NCBI GenBank assembly: GCA_936440205.1
Contig: OW387150.1
Coordinates: 15,102,152 to 15,166,151 of the forward strand
Direction of reading: 5' to 3'
Origin: Lepidonotus clava
Lineage: Eukaryota; Annelida; Polychaeta; Phyllodocida; Polynoidae
Length of the DNA stretch: 64,000 nucleotides
Shown: piece after piece, positions 1 to 9,230 of the stretch
How the letters are laid out: each line of letters begins with the position of its first letter
Numbering within the stretch: the stretch's first letter is position 1
Notes under the pieces: generated by a model
What the model was told of the DNA's origin: nothing
Database searches by the model: none
What the model saw: the letters and a program-made list of their open reading frames with translations, nothing else
Translations under genes and position numbers: made by a program

Positions 1-69
1 GCACCGCTGTGGGCGGGCTTTGGATTCTGTGCAAACAGTGGTCGGGAGTGGCACAACACCCCACGCAAC

Positions 70-315
70 TAAGGCCCTGTTCAAACCAAACGCGGCATGA
101 CTTGGCAAAACGCTTTGAAACGCGGCAAAACGCGGCGCGGCGCCCGTGACGCGGCGACATGCGCGGCATTTTTTCTTTAAAGATTTTATCTCTATGTCTG
201 CCGCCTCAGTGGTTATAAAGACCAGTTTCTAGTGTGGAAATACAAAGTGCACTTTGAATCCGCGTACTGCCGCGGGTCGCCGCGTTCTTCCGCGCCCAGT
301 GTGAACACCCCTTAA
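70..315. mobile_element. MITE with TAA target duplications
   Basis: The element proper is about 73-312 and is flanked by TAA at 70-72 and 313-315. The left end reads GGCCCTGTTCAAACC. The reverse complement of the right end reads AGGGGTGTTCACAC, so the ends form imperfect inverted repeats. The subterminal parts on both sides are packed with CGCGGC/GCCGCG motifs and are far richer in GC than the surroundings. It has no coding capacity. The 3-bp TAA duplication fits PIF/Harbinger-type transposition; that assignment is inference. Confidence 0.6.
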
Positions 316-3210
316 CAGAGGCGGCAGTTGCCCGTGGCCATTTAACCAAGCTCCTCTTTGCGTCTGTATCAGAAGCCCTCTCGCCTGATAACAGGAGTGG
401 CTGAGGTAGGCCACCAACAGCTCTGTATTTGGGATGATAGAACCACGACCGCCCTGGGTAAATTGTTATTGAAAGGCAGACCAAGTACCCGCGGTCATGT
501 CGCCGACTGCATTGTATTATTGAGCCGGTATTAAGATGAAATTGGAGTCATATTTTCAAGGTCATGCTGTTTGGCTCGGCAATGTTGTCTGTGCATCATG
601 AAGAATAATACGATATGATATATAGTCAATAAACCAACGGAAGATTTAGGATTTCAAACAAACAAACAAACTAAAACGCCAAGCATTCACTTGCACTTGC
701 ATCATTCCCCCTTTTTTGCAGTCTAGGTACCCATTCAAAAGCGGGAGGATGGTTAGGACCCTAGGACCTGCTCCCTTGGATCCGCCCCTGGATCCGCCAA
801 TACAGTCTCCAAAAGACACGACCATACTAAACGGTGCTCTATTGCAAGTTCGCCTGGCCTATTAATCGTAATTCAATCACAGCTTGAATACTAATACCAC
901 CGCCATGGTCACTGTCCTGAACATCAACCTGTTAGTGATTGGTCGCTTCAGTCCATAGCCGCCTCCGGGCTGTCTCTGGACCTCCTCCAGGGCGAACCAA
1001 TTTACACAGACAAAGCCCAATCAATAGCACGTTGTCATCACTGCTAGACAGACCTCCTGTGTCGGCGCCGGCGCCGGCCAAATATCAACTGGTTAATACG
1101 ACGTCATGTCAACATGGTGCAGCAGGCTCCAAGCCTGGGGTGCTTAGCAGGAGAAAACGAGAAGGTCCGCGTCCCAGACAGTCTGTGACATCCCCTCATC
1201 CAACACCACTAAGTGCGTTTGTCATGGGTATATATAGAGGGGAAGTGGCTGGTCTGGGGAAAAGCTGGCAGCAGTCTGCATTGGGATATGAGTGGACTGG
1301 GACTGATAATGGTGGGATGGCTGGGAGATATGGGAGGACATCCTGGAGTGGGGTACTACACATACTAAAAGACGGCAATGGCTTCTATTGCTGGCTCGTA
1401 TCTCTCTTTAGTGGAGTAGGCCCTGGGGTGGGCCACCTCTCCTTCTGATCGTTTCTATATATACCCATTCTTTCTTTTGTCCCTACCATATCTCCTTCCA
1501 ACTTTGCCCATCTTTCTGTTCAACTTATCACATCATAGCTAATCCCCGAGAGCATCAACAAATTCCTACTTTGCTATAATTATGCAAAAGAATTCAAGTT
1601 AAGAACTCTGTTACAAATGGATTATTGGCGTTGCTAGGTGCTCAATCCATTAGTGTGCATATTTCATAAACAAGTACTAAGTAAATGAATTAGCCCAGCA
1701 AACTGAGATACTTATCAAAGAGCGTCAATTAGGAATTGCATGGGCATTTATTTAATGTACACTGCCAAATCCTTGAAATGCTGGTTTTGATGAATCCCTT
1801 TTTCAATTTTGCGAGTTTCTATGTCTGCGAAGGATGAATCTCGTTGCCTGACACAGATCGGTCCACATATATCTTGAATATTCACCTCCCTCTTTCTCGA
1901 AATTCCGTCTCTTATTTAGGAAACATTCTTACATTTTGACGCAGTACTTGGTATAAACAAGATCTAGTGGACTAAGTATTGTATTCCATTGTCCGATTTT
2001 ATAACCGATTTTTAAAAGCGCCAGTGGAAGTACGGGCTAATCACAGCCATACCATATCAGGAGAAGGGATTTGGGATCGTCTTCCAAATGGCATAGTTTG
2101 CGTGGGTTTCTGTAATATCTCCATGAAGACATAGAAATTTCAAAATTGTCAGTGGTCAAAATCGCCTGGTGGAATACATTCTCATGCTTAACGCTGGTAG
2201 CTCCATATGTATATTGAATCCACCCCTCGCTCTCCCCACCACTTACAATACTGGCCTGGCGGTGGCCCTTCACCTGCCATCCCTTTATCCTGCTGGTCAT
2301 TTCTCTGTTTGCCACACTGCATCAAACGACCCTAGATCCATCATCTCAGCCCGGATGGTCTCTGTTGGTACAAGGCCCTGTTCAATTTAGATATATGCTA
2401 ATCCCATTGCCATCTCCACTCTCCAGACGTAGGATAAGCCCTGCCTCAGTGCACGGGCATGGTCATATTACTAATGACCTGGGTTCTGTCTTACCCAGTG
2501 TTACTCGTGTGCTGTAACGCTATAAGTACATTATGTTGATAGCGTAACATCCATCATTATAGGGTCAGGGATTAATTATCGGAGTGGATAAGAACGTGGG
2601 CAATATGTGGATAACACTCGAAGATTAAGGTGAACCCTGGTCCCTTTCTCTTGCTCCAGGTGCCTAGATGGTAATGTGACCTGTTATGTTCAATGCCTGG
2701 CATTCAGGTATAGTCATTTAAAGGCAGATAAACAAGTTTTAATTTGTTTAACCATGCAAATAGGTACAATGCGATGGCTCGCCTTTCCAGTGACCATATA
2801 CCTGATACCCCTTCAAGCAAATGCCCAACCTATTGTCTCTCCTTACTTTGTGTACAAATTAGGCCCAAAGAAGGTAATTGAGAACACATTCTGTAGTATA
2901 AGGAGAAAGGCGACAATACCTTATTGTTATAATTATCCTTTTTGCAAAAAAGATGATTCACAAAGTAAAACAGATACCCCCTCGTGTGGGCTGCATGTTT
3001 GGGTATAATTATACATGCCCTCAGCGATAAGAGAGTCAATACCATCATATGTATTGTTGCTTTTGGCAAGAACATGCAGTCTTGGCTGTGGGGGATTACA
3101 GGCACTTGGCGTGATATGAAAATATGTATAGACCTTTAAGAGGGATGGTCATGTTACCACATTTTGGTGATTACCATGCGGTCAACATGACGAGTCAAAT
3201 CAACCTTAAG
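316..3210. other. Non-coding stretch with small repeat relics
   Basis: I see no recognisable gene. About 739-790 holds a relic of the GGATCC-ended element family (CTTGGATCCGCCCCTGG). The block 1020-1450 is open in one plus frame but mostly lacks an ATG and matches no family I know. It contains the self-complementary CGGCGCCGGCGCCG at 1063-1076. At 2140-2200 a segment matches 25052-25100, the tRNA-like SINE piece (CAAAATTGTCAGT, then GTGGAATA). The rest looks like unique AT-rich DNA. Confidence 0.5.
2140..2200 (+). repeat. SINE-like fragment, A-box side
   Basis: CAAAATTGTCAGT, then a variable ATSGCC, then GTGGAATA and GCTTAAC are shared in order with 25052-25100. In that copy the middle reads ATGGCCCAGTGG, which resembles the A box of a serine or leucine tRNA. 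The copy here is degenerate. I infer two fragments of one tRNA-derived SINE family. Confidence 0.35.
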
Positions 3211-3218
3211 AATGTATA

Positions 3219-3399
3219 CATTCCAGGGGCGGATCCAGAGGGGGGGTCCAGTGGGTTCTGACCCCCTCCTTTTGGTAGACATCTAAACTACACAAAGAGG
3301 GAAAAATACTGCTTGCATGCATGCAATGCACCCCTTTTCATTACTTAGCCTATATGCTGACCCCCTCCTTTCAGGAATCCTGGATCTGCCCCTGCATTC
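3219..3399. mobile_element. GGATCC-ended non-autonomous element, complete copy
   Basis: The element is 3224-3394 (171 bp). The left end CAGGGGCGGATCCAG and the right end CTGGATCTGCCCCTG are 15-bp inverted repeats with one mismatch. CATTC flanks both sides (3219-3223 and 3395-3399), a 5-bp target duplication that supports real insertion. Internally GACCCCCTCCTTT occurs twice, and ACTACACAAAGA marks the left third. There is no coding capacity. Degenerate relatives lie at about 739, 3985, 9110, 44165, 44685 and 55795. The superfamily is not assigned. Confidence 0.75.
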
Positions 3400-3519
3400 T
3401 GATAATAATCAAAGCTGATTATTATTCGACGAATTTGTTTCAGTACATCTGTTCTAAATGTTTGATATTCAATGGTTCGGATTGGGAATAATGAGAAATT
3501 TTAATTAATCAGCCATATG

Positions 3520-3720
3520 ATGCCCAGTGCATTATGGGAGATGTGACGTCATCTGCACAGCATAGCGAGAGGTAGCGAGACCTCGGCCTAGGAACGGAAG
3601 GTGTGAAGGTAGAAGGTTGGGTTACTTTAGCAGGTCTGTCAGTCTGCCTCCCTAGGCTCCCACCCTGACTTTACCCCAATCAAGCTGCCTATTACCTTCT
3701 TTAGCAGATCCCTCCAGCGG
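3520..3720. promoter_or_regulatory. CpG-rich promoter-like patch with TGCATTATGGGA and CRE
   Basis: TGCATTATGGGAG (3528-3540) is the reverse of CTCCCATAATGCA, close to the ZNF143/THAP11 type of promoter motif. It is followed four bases later by a full CRE, TGACGTCA (3544-3551). A run with raised CpG follows to about 3610. This pairing is typical of TATA-less animal promoters. I see no start codon in a convincing context nearby, so the direction and the target gene are unknown. Confidence 0.35.
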
Positions 3721-3984
3721 CCGCCCTGGAGACGCATGGCTGATGGAGGGCGAGGCCTAGTGGTGTGGCAGGCGGCTGTGAGGGTCTGGAGAAAATGAGG
3801 TTGTAATATTTGCCAACATATGGCGATGTTATAGGATACATGTCATGGTAAAGGGTTCGTAGGGCTTGAGGGCTTAATGCCAATATGGCACTTGGAAGGG
3901 TTATAGATTCGTGACCCCTTTTTGCACATGCGCATAATTTTCTCAGGCAATCACTATGTGAGATGATGAACATTGTAAGGGTTT

Positions 3985-4175
3985 TGATCTAGGGGAGGGA
4001 GGGAGACTCCAGGGGGTCCTGTCCCCTTCTTTTCCGTTGGGGCCTTGTCACACAAATTGAGGGGAAAAGGCTATGCGTGCGTGGGGTTACGTGGGGTGTG
4101 TGTATGTGAAAGCGTTCTAGAAATTAGTCTTTATACCGATCCCCCTCTTCCTGGAATTCCTGGATCCCCTGCTGT
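3985..4175. repeat. Degenerate copy of the GGATCC-ended element
   Basis: It shares with the complete copy at 3224-3394 the G-rich left part, a GTCC..CCCCTTCTTTT block and a right end reading CTGGAATTCCTGGATCCCC. The termini and duplications have decayed, so the borders are approximate. It lies only about 0.6 kb downstream of the intact copy. Confidence 0.5.
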
Positions 4176-4599
4176 GCATCTCACTGGCAGCTCATCCTTA
4201 TCAAGTTGTCACAGATTTATCAGCTACAAGACTGAGTCGGAAACAGACTGGTATGAGCAGCTCTGAGACTTACAGGGAGGCGCCTGAGTCGACTCACGTT
4301 GTCCATGAAGGGAAGAAGAACCAAGACCATGTGGTATCAGCGACTTGAGTGAGTTTGACATCGATGAATAATGAAAGAGGATACGCCGGAAGAGTTAAGT
4401 AAACAGTGTCTAGAAGCCGCGAGCAGGAGATCAGACACATTCCAGCGCAGCTTTGCTTTAGATTAAGGAAAACGGTTGGTATATGGAAAAAGCAACAGAA
4501 GGGATGGCACCAAAGCTCAAACCTTCACAACTAGCCTACCCAGTTGGGGTTTATAGTCGAGGAATTTGCATGGCAGTATTTCATGGCTAACCCATGCCC

Positions 4600-4820
4600 A
4601 CATGCCTTCCTCTGACCCCTGCTACACTCTGCACCGAGTTGTTCAGGCGCGTCCCTGCGCGCGCAGCCACTTACGGACGCCGGCTTCAATGCTGGCGTCC
4701 GTTTGTCTCCGTCAACAAACATTCACGCGCAGCGCCCACTGGCGAGCGCGGGAAACTAATGAAGGAGAAACAGACGACATTTTACCTGTCTTTTCTGGAC
4801 TCTTGAAAGTCGTCTGAGGT
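4600..4820. promoter_or_regulatory. CpG-rich patch with a 12-bp-arm hairpin
   Basis: CpG is clearly enriched (GCGCGCGCAG, GGCGAGCGCGGG). The inverted repeat ACGGACGCCGGC (4673-4684) and GCTGGCGTCCGT (4691-4702) pairs 11 of 12 bases around a 6-base loop. Short open frames cross the patch on both strands but none resembles a known protein. It could be a small CpG-island promoter or a relic of a GC-rich transposon; the sequence does not decide. Confidence 0.3.
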
Positions 4821-6300
4821 TTCTCACCTCGTTATAAAAAGGCTCTTAGGTTAGGATAAGGTTATGTCAACTTTGAATCACTGTCATTGGTTATAAGTAC
4901 GTACTTTTCTGTCATTTGGCAAAAAGAGGACCTAAGTTTACAAATAGGCGTCTTCGTTATATGGCCCTCATTGGCTTCCAATTGCTATGGAGTACCTCCC
5001 ATTGTCACCCACTTTTCCCGGAATCTTTTCAACACTGACTAATAACAACACTTTTGGCAGTTGTTGATTTAACAATGTTAACAAGCAAATCAAGACTAAC
5101 AAATGAGTTGATCCGAACAAAATTGCTACTTACTTCTTTCAGTCAATCAAAGTACTTGCTAATGTTTCGATCTTGGACCCATTTTAGACACGATTCCCAC
5201 AAAATGCTAGACGGTGATTTCCTTTATTTTGAGGAGGAATACTTCCAACACACCATGACAAAACGTAGTAGAGAATCGAAAACCTGCAGAATACGTGAAA
5301 ATATTCTGGGCAGTAATTCTAGTAGCATTACAACTAGGTTTTTGCAGATTAAGTAGAACACAAAGGATTGGCTGTTATGTTAGGACGGCCTGATTTAGAT
5401 CCATTGTATTGCTTAAGCTACTGTACGTGATCATGAAAAGACAATTGAGTTGTTAGGAACGCCATCATTCAGAGAGTTCCCTACTAAACAGAAATGTCAC
5501 GTTCCCACTTTTCGCCTACTGAAGGGATTAGTACGCACACTCTGAAATTGTATTCAGGACTTCTTTGTCCAGGCTACTCCTCCTTCTGGTCAATTGTAGT
5601 GTGTTTTAGATTTTTGGGTATCCAAAAAGGATTTATAAAGATTTTAGTCCAATGCAAATCAACTCATAGTTTTCTATTGGACACGTTTAACATAGCTAAG
5701 GATGTATGTACCTTGATAAGCTGTGAAAGTCTTACAAGTTTAGCATAGAGCCTCCCAAACCCCCCACCAATCACATAAGAATTCTATTGAATGGAAACAA
5801 AATGGCCTTGAGAAACTGTAAAGAAACTGCAAACAAAATCGTGCAAAACAGTAGTATTATGGAGGTTCTTTTACGGCCAAGTCGCGTGAACAATGTAGGA
5901 ATGGGCGCCAAATTGGATAATGGTGCACAGAGGAAAAAGAGCTGAAAGACAATATGAGACAGGCGCTGTGACTGAAAAAACATGGGCTGAGCCAGACAAA
6001 TGGATAAAAGAGATGATTATGTCTATACAGAACGGCTAAAATGGGATAGATGCCGCTGAGAAAGACTAGACGTATGAATATTGATCGATGGAGGCTGTAA
6101 ATGTATCATATCAGTCCTAAAAAAGAGTATAAATAGGCCACCGCCTACACTATGCCTACTCTGGAACAATAGAGGTATCGCAATAAGCTTGAAACTGAAG
6201 GGTATGATGCAGCAGGCACACTTCAGGCTTTGCAGTGAGGGTCACGGAGAACAAACGTGGCTGAAATATATCTTTGGCAGGGAGAGTTTATGATCAACAA
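4821..6300. other. AT-rich stretch, nothing recognised
   Basis: Ordinary AT-rich sequence. I see no tandem repeat, no inverted-repeat element and no reading frame resembling a known protein. The small open frames here are of a length expected by chance. Confidence 0.5.
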
Positions 6301-6760
6301 GGGCATGGGGGGAGATACAAGGGTACGTGTGTGCCACCTGAGAAGTGGAGGAGGGGAGGGGGAGGAGGTAGGGATAGGAGAAGTTGGGTGGGGGAGGCGT
6401 TGTGGGGGGAGGTTACCCCCTCTCAGCAGGGCGTGGGAACCTCCCCCTAGTCACGTGGGGGCAGCTAGAACCCGTCTGGAGGGTCATACATCATTCCTTG
6501 GATCTCGCCGGAAGCCTCGCGCACGTGCTTCACTCGCGAGACTTAATGCCTCGCCGTTGAGATTGAAATGTGTGTTTTAGTAGGAGTCAGGTTGTGGGAG
6601 TATGCACGGGAAGAACGGGGGTGGGGAGAAAAAGTTAGGGCGTTGGTCACCCCCACCACCTTTTTTCCTTCCATATTCCCCCCACCCTCCCTCAATGCCC
6701 CCTGGTGGGGATTAGTGGTACACGGTGCCGCCCTAATATCGCTCACTAATTGGTTGTAAC
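6300..6760. other. Strand-asymmetric G-rich then C-rich block
   Basis: About 6340-6415 is a G/A-rich run on the plus strand (GGAGGGGGAGGAGG, GGGTGGGGGAGG) able to form G-quadruplexes. 6490-6540 is CpG-rich (CTCGCGCACGTGC). About 6640-6705 is C/T-rich (CCCCCACCCTCC). Open frames on both strands run through these low-complexity runs and are not convincing. A regulatory CpG patch is possible. Confidence 0.3.
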
Positions 6761-7740
6761 TGATATGCCTGTTACTGGGTGCTGGCCAATGCTGAAGGGC
6801 CCGCCATGAATAATTGGTCTTTTCGCCGCAAAGACAGCTTCAAAAACAGCTTCACAGGCCAGGCACAAAGTTACCATGCTTCTGAGGATCCGAGCTGAGC
6901 CTGTAATAAAGTACTGACAGCCGCGCACGGCCTAAGCTGAAGAAGATTTGGGGAGAGGATAGGCTTGATAAGCCTATCTGATATGCTTTCGAAACAACAC
7001 CTGAGGTATTTACATAAGATCAAACGTAAAATCATCCATAATGCATAATTATGTCGAAAGTGGGTTTCATGCATAAAACATTAACTAAGTAAGATGAAAG
7101 TATGTTCTTACCTATCAGCAACATTTTTGCATCAGAGTTATTTGAACATATTTTAAGGATTCTTTAAAGAAAAGTTGCATTTTGCCATCCCATGCCACTT
7201 ATGTTTCAAAGGAATGCCGGAGCAAAACATGAAGAAGATCAGGTGAAGCTCTTACCCGAGGGCCATAACCACAGCGAGTGTTTTTTTCATGTATCATTCC
7301 CGCTTTTCTACCTTCTCCCCTTTCCCCATTAGAAGGTACCAGATAAATAGTCTGTCTAATTTGAAATAAAATCTAGAATCTTCCTCCCTCTCATGATCAG
7401 CTGGTCGCTAATTGCTAATGTGCGGTCCCAAGGAAGCCTTTCTTATCTCACCGGATCAGGATCAAAGAAAGTAGGCGGATAAGACAGTGTGTTAATATTC
7501 CTCCTACATAAAAACAAGAGATATGCCCATAACTAGATAACCCCTGACAAAAGAGACTGTCATGTTGTCTCTATATATGTATCTTTCTGATGCCAACAAC
7601 TTAGGCTTCGCACCGCCTAAGCTAACATTCATACCTCCAAGGAAATCAAAAACACATTGCAGACGCTAGTTGGAGTCTGTGGGGAGACGATGGCGCGAGC
7701 CTCGGCCAACTAGGACCCTTTCCGTTGTAATTGGTCCACT
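6761..7740. other. AT-rich stretch, nothing recognised
   Basis: No gene or clear repeat was found. A small CpG-bearing spot near 7680-7730 (GACGATGGCGCGAG) contains only a seven-codon open frame. The minisatellite begins at the right edge. Confidence 0.4.
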
Positions 7741-7741
7741 G

Positions 7742-8036
7742 AAAACTACCAATAAGGTAGGTAAAGATGAAACCTACCCATGTGGTAGGTCAGGATAAAA
7801 CCTACTCATAAGGTGGGTCCGGGTGAAACCTACCTTTATGGTGAGTCTGGGGCAACCTACCCATAAGCTGGGTCTGGGTAAAACCTACCTATATGATGCA
7901 TCTGGTTGAAACCTACCTATATGGTGGGTATGGGTAAACCTACCCATACAATAGGTCTGGATGAAACCTACCCATATTGTTGGTCTGTGTTAAACCTACC
8001 CATATGGTGGGTTTTGGTGAAACCTACCCACATGCG
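7742..8036 (+). repeat. 28-bp minisatellite with palindromic units
   Basis: About ten units run head to tail. The core AACCTAC starts near 7771, 7799, 7827, 7854, 7882, 7909, 7937, 7965, 7993 and 8021, so the period is 27-28 bp, with a degenerate unit before 7771. The consensus unit is roughly AAACCTACCCATATGGTGGG followed by TCTGGGTG. The ACCTACCCATATGGTGGGT part is nearly self-complementary, so each unit can form its own hairpin. The array ends about 60 bp before a CpG-rich promoter-like patch. The units differ by several substitutions, so the array is not recent. Confidence 0.9.
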
Positions 8037-8104
8037 CCACCACTACTGCTAGCCCTGCCGAGGTCTTGATGACTTTTAGGAATATCTTTCTTGATCCTAT
8101 ATTG

Positions 8105-8326
8105 GCCTATTAGCCACCCGAGCCGCCCGCTTTTCGTGGTGGTAAGCGGTGTCGCCTAGACGGGGCCGCTGATTGGTTGTGGCCGAGCCACTACGCCCTC
8201 TAGCGGCAACTGGAAGTGCGCCCGGGGCGATTTATGGTGCGCGCGCAGATTTGGTTATTATAACGAACATGAGGGGAGCGCGGAGTAGCGACAAGCGCTC
8301 AGGGGGCCGTCGCCGCTCGGGGAATT
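8105..8326 (+). promoter_or_regulatory. CpG-rich TATA-less promoter-like patch
   Basis: Strong CpG enrichment runs from about 8120 to 8325. GATTGG (a reverse CCAAT box) is at 8171-8176. CGCCCTCTAGCGG at 8194-8206 is the reverse of CCGCTAGAGGGCG, a full match to the CTCF core. It is followed by an ETS-like CTGGAAGTGCGC near 8210. A plus-strand ATG in a good context follows at 8327. I infer a housekeeping-type promoter reading rightwards; there is no direct evidence of transcription. Confidence 0.4.
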
Positions 8327-8458
8327 ATGGACACTTCATTTAATAGCACCCCCAGGATGTCCTCTAATTCTACCTACCGTACTCCTGGACCGGCCTGCAG
8401 GATAGAGACCTTACAGAAACAGGCCAGGAACCAGCGGCGTCAGGGGACTACAATATAA
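8327..8458 (+). CDS. 43-codon open frame or first coding exon, unrecognised
   Basis: The ATG has A at -3 and G at +4. The frame encodes 43 residues starting MDTSFNSTPRMSSNSTYRTP, then a basic, glutamine-rich part with LQKQARNQRRQ, before TAA at 8456-8458. The serine/threonine/proline-rich start followed by a charged, helix-prone segment looks like the head of a coiled-coil or cytoskeletal protein, but I do not recognise a family. No good in-frame splice donor is visible before the stop, so it is either a short independent frame, an upstream open frame in a 5-prime leader, or chance. The CpG-rich patch directly upstream and the start context are the reasons for listing it. Confidence 0.3.
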   Translation: MDTSFNSTPRMSSNSTYRTPGPACRIETLQKQARNQRRQGTTI

Positions 8459-9107
8459 TTACTATGAAAATGAACCAGCAGTGCGTAAAAAGCAAAACCA
8501 TAGAAAATCCCAGAAAAAATGATATCTCATGATGCCTCTCACGACTGCAGATTAAAACCAATTCTGAGAATAGACAAAAACAACATGACGTGAAGCAGAT
8601 GATATTATCGTGGAGTGGTGGTAGGGGAGGGGGGTAGAGAGAATGTCGGAGCGCTGACGGCTACCTGTCGACGATCGGCAGCGGAACCGGAAATGGAAGT
8701 GACCACCGCCTCTAAACACCTCATCCGGGCACTGAAGCCGTGATTAAGGTGTGACGCCCGTGGCGCACCTGGTGGTGACAGCCAGAACCAGACGTCCATT
8801 ATAACAAGCCTTCGTGTTCTGGAGTTTTTTTCTATCTGCTTTTGCCCTTTTTTCGGTCCCTTATGCTCTCATTTTGTCCGTTTTTTTCTTCCCTGGGTGC
8901 CTCTAACATGGGCTGCGATTGTGATCGATCTAGCCAGGCATTGTTATTCGGGTCCCTAGTGGGGATTGGTAAACGGAGATAGGCGGCAGGCCGACAATGG
9001 AGGCGGGAGGGGAGAAAAGGCAATGTATTTGGGGACTGGTTCGGTCAGGCAACATGTTTACTGAGAGATGATCGTCGGTAATAGGCCAGGCCCCAGACCA
9101 TTTTACA

Positions 9108-9230
9108 ATGCAAATCCGGGGAAGGGAGATGGCCTCAGGGGTCCTGAATCTCCCTCAGCCCGTTCTTTTGATCTGGACTTAAACTGAACAAAGATAGCGA
9201 AAGGCCACGCGTATGCAGCTGCATGGAGAT
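9108..9230 (+). repeat. Degenerate copy of the GGATCC-ended element (left part)
   Basis: It matches the left half of the 3224-3394 element in order: a G-rich start, GGGTCCTGAATCTCCCTC, TTCTTTTGATCTGGAC, AACAAAGA and a GCATG-containing end. No right end is visible. It was recognised by order of blocks, not by strong identity. Confidence 0.4.

Noticed and set aside
939-1448. 169-codon plus-strand open frame
   Set aside because: It begins at TTG with the first ATG near 1224. The residues are compositional (P, S, G, R) and no domain or splice borders are seen.
2369-2390. AAGGCCCTGTTCAA resembling the MITE end at 73
   Set aside because: No matching right end or target duplication was found within 1 kb.
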